Positions 1-8,477 of a DNA stretch of 64,000 bases are shown here, piece by piece. Under the pieces are notes generated by a model. It was not told the DNA's origin, searched no databases, and was given only the letters and a program-made list of their open reading frames with translations. The position numbers and the translations under genes were made by a program. The stretch is taken from contig QOQU01000004.1 of assembly GCA_003327455.1 (NCBI GenBank), forward strand, positions 1-64,000. The letters are read 5' to 3'. The number at the start of each line of letters is the position of its first letter. The first letter of the stretch is position 1. The stretch is from Anaerolineae bacterium (GTDB taxonomy: Bacteria > Chloroflexota > Anaerolineae > Anaerolineales > UBA4823).

Positions 1-61
1 TCTCCAGGCTAATCGGCAGCATCACCATTTGGGCGTAGTTACAGGGTTTGTATTTTGCCAT
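1..61 (-). CDS. transposase, N-terminal fragment cut by window edge
   Basis: The first 20 codons of a minus-strand gene run off the left edge. The ATG is at 61-59 and is preceded by AGAGGAAATT, a good ribosome site. The start reads MAKYKPCNYAQMVMLPISLE, which I recognise as the opening of IS1182-like DDE transposases (MAKYKP.NY.Q.VM.P.S). No terminal inverted repeat can be placed because the rest of the element lies outside the window. Family assignment rests on only 20 residues. Confidence 0.6.
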   Translation of the reverse strand, partial: MAKYKPCNYAQMVMLPISLE

Positions 62-405
62 AATTTCCTCTGCCTGTCATAACCCCACTCCTCCGCCGGG
101 GATTCGCAGCACTTTTTCGACAGTCTCAGAGCCTGGCGTTACGGGATACCGAAAGTGACAGCCTGAAGCCTGTGCTACAAACCCTCTACCGATGACGGAT
201 ACCAGGCAAGCCTGGCGGTTCGCACCGCAAAGTACCCTCAGCTTTGTTTGGGTTGTTTCCCAGCTCCAGACCAACCCTGCGATTTACTTGTAAGGTGCCT
301 GTAAAGGAAACAAAACCGCAATCTCAGTTATAATTTCTTTAGAAAACTTGGCTGGTTTGGTCGAAATTTTCAGCTTCTCTCGAAAGCAGAAGCAGTTGTG
401 TTTTC
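62..405. other. intergenic, no convincing gene; repeat fragments
   Basis: About 340 bases between the transposase start and the first sensor gene. It contains one copy of the dispersed palindrome ACCAGGCAAGCCTGGCGGT (201-219) and a related fragment (GCCTGAAGCCTG near 161-172). It probably includes the left part of the insertion element's upstream region. A 65-codon minus-strand frame here has no ribosome site or recognisable product and I do not call it. Confidence 0.5.
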
Positions 406-2820
406 ATGACACGGATCAATTTTTTCTTTTCTTATTGGAAGCCTTTTTATCGTTTTGCTCTGGGGGGACTTTTGCTATCCTTGCTTTTCCTGACTGATGG
501 CTGTCTTCCGCAAAGAACGTTCAACCCGCGTGGTATTACGTCGATTCGTGTCGTGATGGATAATAACTATCCGCCGTTTGCTTTTCAGGATGCCAACGGT
601 CATTTGCAGGGCATCCTGATTGATCAATGGGGGTTGTGGCAAAGAAGAACCGGCATACAGGTGCAAATCGATGGCCTGGACTGGGGTGAAGCGCTAACCC
701 GGATGGCGGCGGGAGAATATGATGTTATTGACACAATTTTCTACAACGAAGAGCGGGCAAAGATTTACGACTTTACCAAACCCTACACGGATATCGAAGT
801 GCCGGTGTATTTTCGCAGCAACATCAGCGGGATCAATGACGTGCAGGACCTGCAGGGCTTTCCCGTTGCTGTGAAAAGTGGCGATAATGCCATTCATTTC
901 CTTCAAGAACATGGCATTGACCAACTGGTTGAATACCCCAGTTATGAAGCCATCATCCAGGCTGCGGAACGGCGAGAGGTCGTCATCTTCATGATGGATA
1001 AACCACCGGGGGAATATTTTTTGATTAAATACGGCCTCTATAACGATTTCCGCGTCTCGCAACCTTTTTATGTCGGTCAATTCCACCGCGCGGTACGAAA
1101 GGGGGATACAGCGCTGCTTAACACCATCGAAGAGGGCTTTCACCTGATTACCCCTTCGGAATACCGGGGCATGGATGCCCGTTGGTATGGACAGCCACCG
1201 CTTAGCCCGGCTTTGCAAAGGAATTTAATTATTGGCACCGGGACAGTTGTGGCGGTGATTTTATTGTTAGGATTGTGGAGTACGACTTTACGGCGTCAGG
1301 TACAGCGCCGCACGGCCGAACTGCGTGCCCTTTTCTCTGCCATGCCAGACGCGGTTATTGTATTCGATCGGGAGGGACGCTACCTGGAAATTCCTTCTGC
1401 TCCACCGGAACTGCTGGTCGGAAAACCTCACCAATTGAAGGGCAAAAAGCTCCAGGAATTCCTCGAACCCGAGACGGCTGAACTCCATCTCCAGGCGATT
1501 CAACGCGCCCTGCAGGAAAGAAAACCTGTTCAGGTAGAATATGAACTTCCAATAGAGGGGAGAAAGATCTGGTTCTCGGGTGCTTTTTCGCCAGTGGATG
1601 ACCGCCGCGTGATGCTGGTCGCCCGCGACCTGAGCGAACGTAAAGAAAAAGAAGAAGCTCTGCAAAGGAGCGAAGCCGAGTTGCGGCGCATCAATCGTTT
1701 GCTGCGCACCTTAAGCGAATGCAACCAGGCACTGGTGCGGGCAAAGGATGAACAACAGCTTCTACAGGAGATGTGCAACATTTTAGCCGACACAGGCGGC
1801 TATCCTTTAGCCTGGATAGGCGTGCTCGATCCTCAAAGCAAAGGGTTGCATCCCATTGCCATTCAAGGGGAATTGAAGGACTTGATCCATCAAATGAGTG
1901 AATTTAACCTGGAAGAAGAATGGCGGAACCAGGAGTCCAGCCCGGAAAGCCATCCCAGCCAGGGGCAGGGATGGCTGAAAATTTCCGCAGAGAACGAGTC
2001 TGAAATCGAACAGGCGGCTGAGCGGCTGAAATCTTATCTGGTCTTGCCGCTTTCTCTAAATGATGAAATCTTTGGCTCGTTATTTGTGTATAGCCGCGAT
2101 GAAGAACCCTTCTCGCGCGAAGAGATCGATCTGTTGCGTGAGTTAGCCGATGATGTTTCGTTTGGCATCCGCGCTTTACGCCATCAGGAACAGCAACTTC
2201 AGACCGAAGCCAAGTTAGCCGAGGCAAATATCAATCTGGCGGTGGCGTATGAGGCTACCATTCAAGGCTGGGCGCGTGCCCTGGAATTTCACGAACAGGA
2301 AACGGCTGGTCACAGCCATCGCGTGGTTGAATTGATGTTGCGCTTTGCCCGTCAACTGGGGTTCAGGGAAGAAGAATTGCAGCCCCTGCGCTATGGGGCT
2401 TTGTTGCATGATATCGGGAAGATGGTTATTCCCAGTTCGATTATCAACAAGCCGGGCCCTCTGGACGATCAGGAGTGGACGATCATGCGCCGTCACCCCT
2501 TGATTGCCTATGAATTGTTGAAGGAGATTGACTACCTGAAAGATTCGCTGGATATCCCCTATCTTCACCATGAATGGTGGAACGGAGCAGGGTATCCGCT
2601 GGGGCTCAGCGGCGAGAATATCCCCTTGCCGGCGCGCATGTTTGCCCTGGTGGATGTCTTCGACGCCCTGACCTCGGATCGCCCCTATCGTCAGGCATAC
2701 TCACTGGCTGAAGCAGTGGCAATTATACGCTCTTTAGCTGGCATCCAGTTTGATCCCGACTTAACCGAACAGTTCCTGCGCCTGATCGAAAAAGATAAAA
2801 ACCTGGGGGAGGAAAATTAA
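406..2820 (+). CDS. SBP-PAS-GAF-HD-GYP membrane sensor, putative c-di-GMP phosphodiesterase
   Basis: An 804-residue membrane sensor. An N-terminal signal anchor (about residues 14-33) precedes a family 3 solute-binding domain (about 45-270; NNYPPFAFQDANG near its start), a transmembrane helix (about 273-293), PAS (about 305-410), GAF (about 435-590) and a C-terminal HD-GYP domain (about 620-795). HD-GYP domains hydrolyse cyclic di-GMP. HDIGK is present, but the usual HHExxDGxGYP reads HHEWWNGAGYP, with Asn replacing Asp, so activity may be altered. The layout suggests that binding of a small periplasmic ligand, such as an amino acid, tunes c-di-GMP turnover. It stands alone, converging with the PAP2 gene. 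Confidence 0.85.
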   Translation: MTRINFFFSYWKPFYRFALGGLLLSLLFLTDGCLPQRTFNPRGITSIRVVMDNNYPPFAFQDANGHLQGILIDQWGLWQRRTGIQVQIDGLDWGEALTRMAAGEYDVIDTIFYNEERAKIYDFTKPYTDIEVPVYFRSNISGINDVQDLQGFPVAVKSGDNAIHFLQEHGIDQLVEYPSYEAIIQAAERREVVIFMMDKPPGEYFLIKYGLYNDFRVSQPFYVGQFHRAVRKGDTALLNTIEEGFHLITPSEYRGMDARWYGQPPLSPALQRNLIIGTGTVVAVILLLGLWSTTLRRQVQRRTAELRALFSAMPDAVIVFDREGRYLEIPSAPPELLVGKPHQLKGKKLQEFLEPETAELHLQAIQRALQERKPVQVEYELPIEGRKIWFSGAFSPVDDRRVMLVARDLSERKEKEEALQRSEAELRRINRLLRTLSECNQALVRAKDEQQLLQEMCNILADTGGYPLAWIGVLDPQSKGLHPIAIQGELKDLIHQMSEFNLEEEWRNQESSPESHPSQGQGWLKISAENESEIEQAAERLKSYLVLPLSLNDEIFGSLFVYSRDEEPFSREEIDLLRELADDVSFGIRALRHQEQQLQTEAKLAEANINLAVAYEATIQGWARALEFHEQETAGHSHRVVELMLRFARQLGFREEELQPLRYGALLHDIGKMVIPSSIINKPGPLDDQEWTIMRRHPLIAYELLKEIDYLKDSLDIPYLHHEWWNGAGYPLGLSGENIPLPARMFALVDVFDALTSDRPYRQAYSLAEAVAIIRSLAGIQFDPDLTEQFLRLIEKDKNLGEEN

Positions 2821-2933
2821 TCCCGCGTAGTTCAGCCGTCTCTGGATTGCAGTTCTCTTGCTTCTGCAACCTGAAAAACCAGACGCAACCTTCAGCACTT
2901 AGATTTTCTGTCCGTCAATCGGGATAGAGGCAC

Positions 2934-3932
2934 TCACTGTCCGCTTCTCATCCATTTCAAACGGATGAAAAGCAGAGGCGCGCCAGCCGAGATCCACAAA
3001 CCCGTCAAGGCATAGCGCAGGTAGCGTAAAAGAAAAGCGAACAATTCATTGAAGGCAAGCAAGCCAAAGACCACGCTCAGCCCTCGCCAAAGGAGAAGGA
3101 CGCCAACCAGCCCAACCAGATAACGCAGAGCTTTTTCCCACAATTTGCCGTCCACTTTAATCCCACCCCGCTGATTCAACCAGATGAAGCCACACATCAA
3201 GCCGAAGAACGCCCCGGCATTGCTCCAGGCGCCTTCCATCGTGACCGGATCAGGCAAGCGGTCACCCACGCCGGCAGAAACCGCCAGGTCTATCCAGCTC
3301 TGGGGCAGATGGAAATTGACTCGCAACCAGAGGTAAGGTACCAGTTCAATCAGGATTAAGACAAAAGAGACCCCCAGAGCAATCAAGAAACGGTTGCCCA
3401 ACGTTTGCTCGGCGATGAAGACGGCGATGGGTTTCCAGAGTAATAGGATGAGTCCCAGGGTGATAACTCCAAATAACCAGCCGAAGATCACGTCGTGCGG
3501 AAAGTGAACCCCTAAATATAAGCGGGAGAAACCAATGAGAAAGATCAGACTCAGGCAGACCAGCCAGACCCACAGGCGGCGGACGGTTGCTGCAATCATT
3601 CCCCAAACGCCCGCAGCGATCTGGGCATGTCCAGAGGGCGCACCGAAAGAAGTTTCAGCAGCGAATGCTTTTACCTGTGGGCTTATCCAATAGGGCCGCG
3701 GAGCATGGAAGGCAAGCTTCAGGGCGCCATTCAGCGAATTGCCGATGAGCAAGACTAAAGCGACCCGAAAACCCAGGGCTGCATCCAGGCACCAATAAAT
3801 CGCCGGCAGGACGAGAAGAAAGAACTCCTCGCTGCCCAGGAAGGTGATGGCTTGCATGGGGAGAACAAGCCATTGCCCGATAGATTGCAGGCTGCGTAAG
3901 AAAATAATCCCGCTTTCAAAGAAAACCTCCAT
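2934..3932 (-). CDS. PAP2-family membrane phosphatase
   Basis: A 332-residue polytopic protein of the type 2 phosphatidic acid phosphatase superfamily. The three signature motifs are visible: KLAFHAPRP (K-x6-RP), PSGHAQ, and SRLYLGVHFPHD (SR-x5-H-x3-D). They form the active site for lipid phosphate or undecaprenyl pyrophosphate hydrolysis at the outer membrane face. About eight further helices follow, and the C-terminal 130 residues extend beyond the minimal domain. The substrate is unknown. Monocistronic, reading away from the TlyA gene across a 245-base gap in which I see nothing. Confidence 0.85.
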   Translation of the reverse strand: MEVFFESGIIFLRSLQSIGQWLVLPMQAITFLGSEEFFLLVLPAIYWCLDAALGFRVALVLLIGNSLNGALKLAFHAPRPYWISPQVKAFAAETSFGAPSGHAQIAAGVWGMIAATVRRLWVWLVCLSLIFLIGFSRLYLGVHFPHDVIFGWLFGVITLGLILLLWKPIAVFIAEQTLGNRFLIALGVSFVLILIELVPYLWLRVNFHLPQSWIDLAVSAGVGDRLPDPVTMEGAWSNAGAFFGLMCGFIWLNQRGGIKVDGKLWEKALRYLVGLVGVLLLWRGLSVVFGLLAFNELFAFLLRYLRYALTGLWISAGAPLLFIRLKWMRSGQ

Positions 3933-4176
3933 GATCCCAGCCCTCCAGATAAGCTATGCACAAGCAGAGAAACGACGAATGATTTAGGCATCCGATCGAT
4001 TCAGCACTGCTCTCATCGGGATTATACAATAGAATGGCTGAATGTATTGCAAACATTCGCTAACGTTGTGCTGGAATATTTGCAAATGCCGCAATCAGCC
4101 TTCAGCTGTCATCAAAAACAGCCAATATGCGCGAAAATCACCCTTCCGCACTCCCCAAAAAGGCGACCTGCTAAAG

Positions 4177-4959
4177 TCAACTCTCAATCACCCCTGAATT
4201 CTGAAAATCCCGCTTTGCTTCAGCAGGAAACGTCAAATAGATGAAGAACTCCCGATTGCCTTTTGCTCCCAACAGGGGCGATTCCATCCATCCCTGAACT
4301 TCAAAGCCCAGCGCCTGGGCGCAGGACTGGATTTCGGCAATCACCCGCTGATGGACTTCTGCGGAGCGAATCACCCCTGCCCCACGCGCGGCTTCCCTGC
4401 GTCCGGCTTCGAATTGAGGTTTGATTAAGGCGATTATCTCGGCAGTCCCTGCACCCTGCCTGAACCATTTTTGAATCACCGGCAAGACGATTTTCAAGGA
4501 AATAAACGATACATCAACGGTGACCAGTTGCACCGCTTCGGGTAACTGCTCCAGATGGCGCACATTGGTGTCTTCCAGCACCACCACGCGCCGATCGTTG
4601 CGCAATTTCCACGCCAGTATCCCCTTGCCGACATCAATGGCATATACCCGCCGGGCGCCATGCTGCAACAGGCAATCGGTAAAACCGCCCGTTGAAGCCC
4701 CGACATCTGCACAGACCTTGCCTTCTACCCGGATGGCAAACTGTTCTAACGCTGCAGCCAGCTTTTCGCCGCCGCGCGAGACGTAAGGCAGGCCTTGCTC
4801 AACTTCAATAACTGCTTCAGGGGCGACTTCCCAGGAGGGCTTCAAGGCAACCTGCCCATTTACCCGCACCTGACCGGCAAGAACCAGCTTTTGAGCAGCC
4901 GCGCGGCTGGCAGCCAGGCCGCGTTCGACCAGTAAAACATCCAGACGCGTTTTTGGCAT
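4177..4959 (-). CDS. tlyA: TlyA-family rRNA 2'-O-methyltransferase
   Basis: A 260-residue protein beginning MPKTRLDVLLVERG. It has an N-terminal S4 RNA-binding domain (about 3-62, RVNGQ) followed by an FtsJ/RrmJ-like Rossmann methyltransferase with the SAM loop VCADVGASTGGFTDCLL. TlyA proteins methylate ribose in 16S/23S rRNA and are often mis-annotated as haemolysin A. A frame open to 5046 would give 29 extra residues without family similarity and would overlap the divergent DUF1361 gene, so the ATG at 4959 is preferred. Confidence 0.9.
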   Translation of the reverse strand: MPKTRLDVLLVERGLAASRAAAQKLVLAGQVRVNGQVALKPSWEVAPEAVIEVEQGLPYVSRGGEKLAAALEQFAIRVEGKVCADVGASTGGFTDCLLQHGARRVYAIDVGKGILAWKLRNDRRVVVLEDTNVRHLEQLPEAVQLVTVDVSFISLKIVLPVIQKWFRQGAGTAEIIALIKPQFEAGRREAARGAGVIRSAEVHQRVIAEIQSCAQALGFEVQGWMESPLLGAKGNREFFIYLTFPAEAKRDFQNSGVIES

Positions 4960-4998
4960 AAGGCTATTGTATCCGATATAATCAGGTGCAGGAGTAGA

Positions 4999-5700
4999 AT
5001 GATGTTGACAATCGTAGCGAAAATACATCGCTTTCTTTCCGACCACCTGTTTTATCCGCTGGCGCTCTCTTCTTTGCTGGCGGTGGGTTTATATGCAACC
5101 CGGGTGGTGCTGGCGCGCAATTGGGTGGTCTATTTCAATCTGGTCTGGAATCTGTTTCTGGCGTGGCTGCCGTACCTGTTCAGCTTATGGGCTATTGCCC
5201 TGGAAAGACAACGCCCTGGGCGGTGGTGGCTGATCTGGTTGCCGGCTGCTTTGTGGCTGGCCTTCTTCCCCAACGCCCCGTATTTGTTGACCGACTTTTT
5301 CCATCTCACCCAACGCCCCAGCATCCCCTTGTGGTATGACATTGGCTTGATTGCTACCTTTGCCTGGAGTGGCTTCTTCCTCGCCCTGGTCTCCCTGCGG
5401 ATGATGCACCTGGTTGTCGAAGGTTACGTGGGAGTGATCTTGGGCTGGTTGTTCGCTCTGAGCGCTTTGGGTCTGGCCGGCCTGGGACTCTATCTGGGGC
5501 GCTTCTCGCGCTGGAACAGTTGGGATTTGCTCACTTCACCCAAAGAAATCCTCAAAGAAACCCTGTGGCGCGCCCTCAACCCTTTTCAAAATTTAAGCTT
5601 TTACGGCTTTACCCTGATGTTCACCGCTTTATTGCTGGTGGGATATCTGGTGTTCATCTCCGTTCAACGCCTGAACCTGCCGCGCCGGCGAGCCTTTTGA
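4999..5700 (+). CDS. DUF1361 integral membrane protein
   Basis: A 233-residue membrane protein of six to seven predicted helices. It carries the DUF1361 signature around FNLVWNLFLAWLPYLFSLW and WLAFFPNAPYLLTDFFHL, where the FPNAPY(L/I)xTD core is characteristic. No biochemical function is established. It is divergent from tlyA with 39 bases between starts, so the two promoters must be packed together. Confidence 0.85.
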   Translation: MMLTIVAKIHRFLSDHLFYPLALSSLLAVGLYATRVVLARNWVVYFNLVWNLFLAWLPYLFSLWAIALERQRPGRWWLIWLPAALWLAFFPNAPYLLTDFFHLTQRPSIPLWYDIGLIATFAWSGFFLALVSLRMMHLVVEGYVGVILGWLFALSALGLAGLGLYLGRFSRWNSWDLLTSPKEILKETLWRALNPFQNLSFYGFTLMFTALLLVGYLVFISVQRLNLPRRRAF

Positions 5701-5837
5701 CAACAGCTTCTCTGCGCAAACCTTCCCTACCTTTATCCGACCAAAACAGTTAAAATAATCACATTCGCCTGGCAGAGGGTGAAGGCATTCCCCTGCTGCC
5801 ATTCAACTCGCATATAGTAAGAAAGGAATTGATCTCG

Positions 5838-7607
5838 ATGGCTTATCAACTTTCTGCCTGGAGTTTAGCAGATTTATTCCCCGCTCACGACAGCCCCGAA
5901 ATGCGGGCCGCCTTTGAAAAACTGGAAGAAGATACCAGACAGTTCGAAAGTCAACGCAGCCAGCTAAGGGCCGATATTGACCCCACTACTTTCCTTGACC
6001 TGGTGCGTCAACTGGAGCAGATCAACTATTTGCTCTCCAAAGTACACGCCTTCGCCGAATTGTGGTTTAGCGCCGACACCCAGAATCAGGCCGCGCAAAC
6101 TTTTCTGGGGCAGGTGGAACAGCTTGCTGCCACGATTCAAAACCGCACCCTCTTCTTCAGCCTGTGGTGGAAAGACCTCGATGAGGAAAACGCACGGCGC
6201 TTGATGGAGGCTTCGCGCGACTATCGCTACTGGCTGGAGATGATGCGCAAATTCAAACCGCATACCCTCAGCGAGGCGGAGGAGAAAATCGTCAACATCA
6301 AGGATGTGACCGGCGTGCAAGCCCTGCGCAACCTCTACGATGCCATCACCAACCGCTATGTCTTCACCCTTGAGGTGGAGGGTGAAAAGAAAGAACTCAC
6401 CCGAGGTCAATTGATGGTCTATGCCCGCCACCCTGACCCTGAAGTGCGGGCGCGGGCTTATCAGGAAATGTACCGCGTTTATGGCAGCGATGGGGCGATT
6501 TTGGGCTTGATGTATCAGACGATCGCCCGCGATTGGCACAACGAGCAGGTCGAATTGCGCCATTTCCACAGCCCGATTTCGGCTCGCAACCTCTCGAATG
6601 ACCTCCCCGATGGCGTTGTGGATACCCTGCTGGAAGTCTGCCAAAAGAATGCGCCCCTCTTCCAGCGCTTTTTCCGCCTGAAGGCGCGCTGGATCGGCAT
6701 GGATCGTCTGCGTCGCTACGACATTTACGCCCCGGTGGCGCAAGCCGATAAGACCTATCCCTTTGAGCAAGCCGCTGAGATGGTGCTGGAGGCGTTTCAG
6801 CGCTTCTCGCCGCGCATTGCCGGGCAGGCGCAGCGCGTCTTCGAGCAGCAACACCTGGACAGCGAAGTGCGCAAGGGCAAACGCGATGGGGCATTTTGTC
6901 TGACGGCGGTGAACGACCTCACCCCGTGGGTGCTGGTCAATTATCAGGGTAAAGCCGAGGACGTAGCCACGCTTGCCCACGAACTCGGACACGCTGTGCA
7001 TTCGATGATGGCTGCCCATCATACCCTGTTTACTTTCCACTCCTCCCTGCCGTTGGCGGAAACCGCCTCAACCTTCGGCGAGATGCTTCTGATCGACCGC
7101 CTGCTGGCGCAGGAGACGGATGATGCTGTGCGCCGCGATATCCTCTTCCGCCAACTGGACGACGCCTACGCCACCATCGGACGGCAGGCTTATTTTGCTC
7201 TCTTTGAGCGCCAGGCGCATCAGATGGTCAAAGAGGGGGCGGCGGTGGATGATCTCTGTCGGGCTTATTTCCAGAACCTGCAGGATCAGTTCGGAGATGC
7301 GGTGGAGGTCAACGAAGAGTTCCGCTGGGAGTGGGTGGCAATCCCGCATATCTACCATTATCCTTTTTATGTGTATGCCTATTCGTTTGGGCAGTTGTTG
7401 GTGCTTTCGCTTTACAAACAATACCAGCAAGAGGGAGAAGCGTTCAAGCCGCGCTATGAGAGCATTCTGGCAGCCGGAGGCAGCGCCTCTCCTGAGGCGA
7501 TTCTCTCGGCAGCCGGCTTCAATATCTACGATCCGGCTTTCTGGCAGGGTGGCTTCGATGTGTTGGACGAGATGGTGCGCCGTCTGGAAGCCATCCCCTT
7601 GCCCTAG
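5838..7607 (+). CDS. pepF: M3-family oligoendopeptidase F
   Basis: A cytosolic zinc metallopeptidase of about 589 residues, matching the PepF/M3B family (about 560-600). The zinc-binding HELGHAVHS sits near residue 382 with the second Glu ligand downstream (LPLAETASTFGE). It hydrolyses short peptides in intracellular peptide turnover. The ATG at 5838 is chosen because GAAAGGA lies 11 bases upstream; a TTG at 5829 is too close to that site. The gene ends at a strong hairpin shared with the convergent YceI gene. Confidence 0.93.
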   Translation: MAYQLSAWSLADLFPAHDSPEMRAAFEKLEEDTRQFESQRSQLRADIDPTTFLDLVRQLEQINYLLSKVHAFAELWFSADTQNQAAQTFLGQVEQLAATIQNRTLFFSLWWKDLDEENARRLMEASRDYRYWLEMMRKFKPHTLSEAEEKIVNIKDVTGVQALRNLYDAITNRYVFTLEVEGEKKELTRGQLMVYARHPDPEVRARAYQEMYRVYGSDGAILGLMYQTIARDWHNEQVELRHFHSPISARNLSNDLPDGVVDTLLEVCQKNAPLFQRFFRLKARWIGMDRLRRYDIYAPVAQADKTYPFEQAAEMVLEAFQRFSPRIAGQAQRVFEQQHLDSEVRKGKRDGAFCLTAVNDLTPWVLVNYQGKAEDVATLAHELGHAVHSMMAAHHTLFTFHSSLPLAETASTFGEMLLIDRLLAQETDDAVRRDILFRQLDDAYATIGRQAYFALFERQAHQMVKEGAAVDDLCRAYFQNLQDQFGDAVEVNEEFRWEWVAIPHIYHYPFYVYAYSFGQLLVLSLYKQYQQEGEAFKPRYESILAAGGSASPEAILSAAGFNIYDPAFWQGGFDVLDEMVRRLEAIPLP

Positions 7608-7663
7608 AGGATGTCCGCCTGCCAGAGAGGCTAAAAACGCTTCCTCAGGTTAAACAAAAGAAG

Positions 7664-7719
7664 CGTCCCGAAGGTTCGGCATTGTCGCCAAACTGGCACT
7701 TTCCGCAACCTTCGGGACG
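7664..7719. terminator. bidirectional hairpin between pepF and YceI gene
   Basis: CGTCCCGAAGGTT (7664-7676) pairs perfectly with AACCTTCGGGACG (7707-7719) across a 30-base loop and is followed by TTTT on the plus strand. The position between converging gene ends fits a shared terminator. The loop is long for a classic intrinsic terminator. Confidence 0.6.
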
Positions 7720-7729
7720 TTTTAACGGT

Positions 7730-8449
7730 TTATTGCTCTCGGGCAGTGATCTGTATCTCCAAAGCAAACTCATCTGCAACCGTCAGAGTGTTGGCAAAGT
7801 TGGGCGGTTCAATGCCAAAGTCGCTCATCAAAAGGCGCGTCGTGGCAACCCCGCGCAGGGTATCCCCGCTCAGACTGGCAGTCACCTCGAAGGTGACCTT
7901 CCGGGTGACATCCCGAATGGTCAGATCGCCGATCAGTTTGAAGCTGACCTGCTCGCCTTCGGTGTAGGAAGAGGGCGCATCGGCAATGGCGGTAGCGATG
8001 AAGGTTGCCAGGGGATAATCGTTCAGGCGAGGTCCTTTCTCGCGTATCCATTGATCGCGATCGTTGCGGTCGGTGGTCAGGGTGTTAATGCGCACGGTAA
8101 AGCGGTTTTCACCCAGGGGAGCAGAGAGATCAGCCAGATTCAGTTGAAGATAACCTTCAATTGCCTGGGTGCTGCCGGTCACCTTGACCTTACCAGGAGG
8201 AATGCCCAGTTTGTTCAGGGCAGCGCTGAAGAACTCTTCGTCCACGATATAAGACGCCCGCGATTCCTCTGGCACGATCACAAACGTGCGATAAGCAGTG
8301 CCAGGGTTAGCGCTTGAAGTGGGCGGGGAGGTTTGTGCTGCGCTTTGCGCGGTTGGCGGCGCGCCTGGGAGATTGGCGGGTTGCGCGCAGGCAACCAGTC
8401 CCAGGATACTCAGCAAAGTCAGCAGGACTTTCATCCAATTGTTCGACAT
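7730..8449 (-). CDS. YceI-family lipoprotein
   Basis: A 239-residue exported protein. The N-terminus has a hydrophobic signal and lipobox LVAC with the lipidated Cys at residue 21, then a Ser/Thr/Pro-rich linker and a YceI lipocalin-like beta-barrel (about 55-237, ending LTVADEFALEIQITA). YceI proteins bind isoprenoid-like or other hydrophobic molecules; the ligand here is unknown. It lies 28 bases downstream of the LTA-synthase-like gene on the same strand and is probably cotranscribed. Confidence 0.85.
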   Translation of the reverse strand: MSNNWMKVLLTLLSILGLVACAQPANLPGAPPTAQSAAQTSPPTSSANPGTAYRTFVIVPEESRASYIVDEEFFSAALNKLGIPPGKVKVTGSTQAIEGYLQLNLADLSAPLGENRFTVRINTLTTDRNDRDQWIREKGPRLNDYPLATFIATAIADAPSSYTEGEQVSFKLIGDLTIRDVTRKVTFEVTASLSGDTLRGVATTRLLMSDFGIEPPNFANTLTVADEFALEIQITAREQ

Positions 8450-8477
8450 GGTTTCCTCCTTTGTTCATTTTCGAGGT

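Noticed and set aside
77-274. 65-codon minus-strand frame near the left edge
   Set aside because: Overlaps a dispersed repeat and lacks coding signals.
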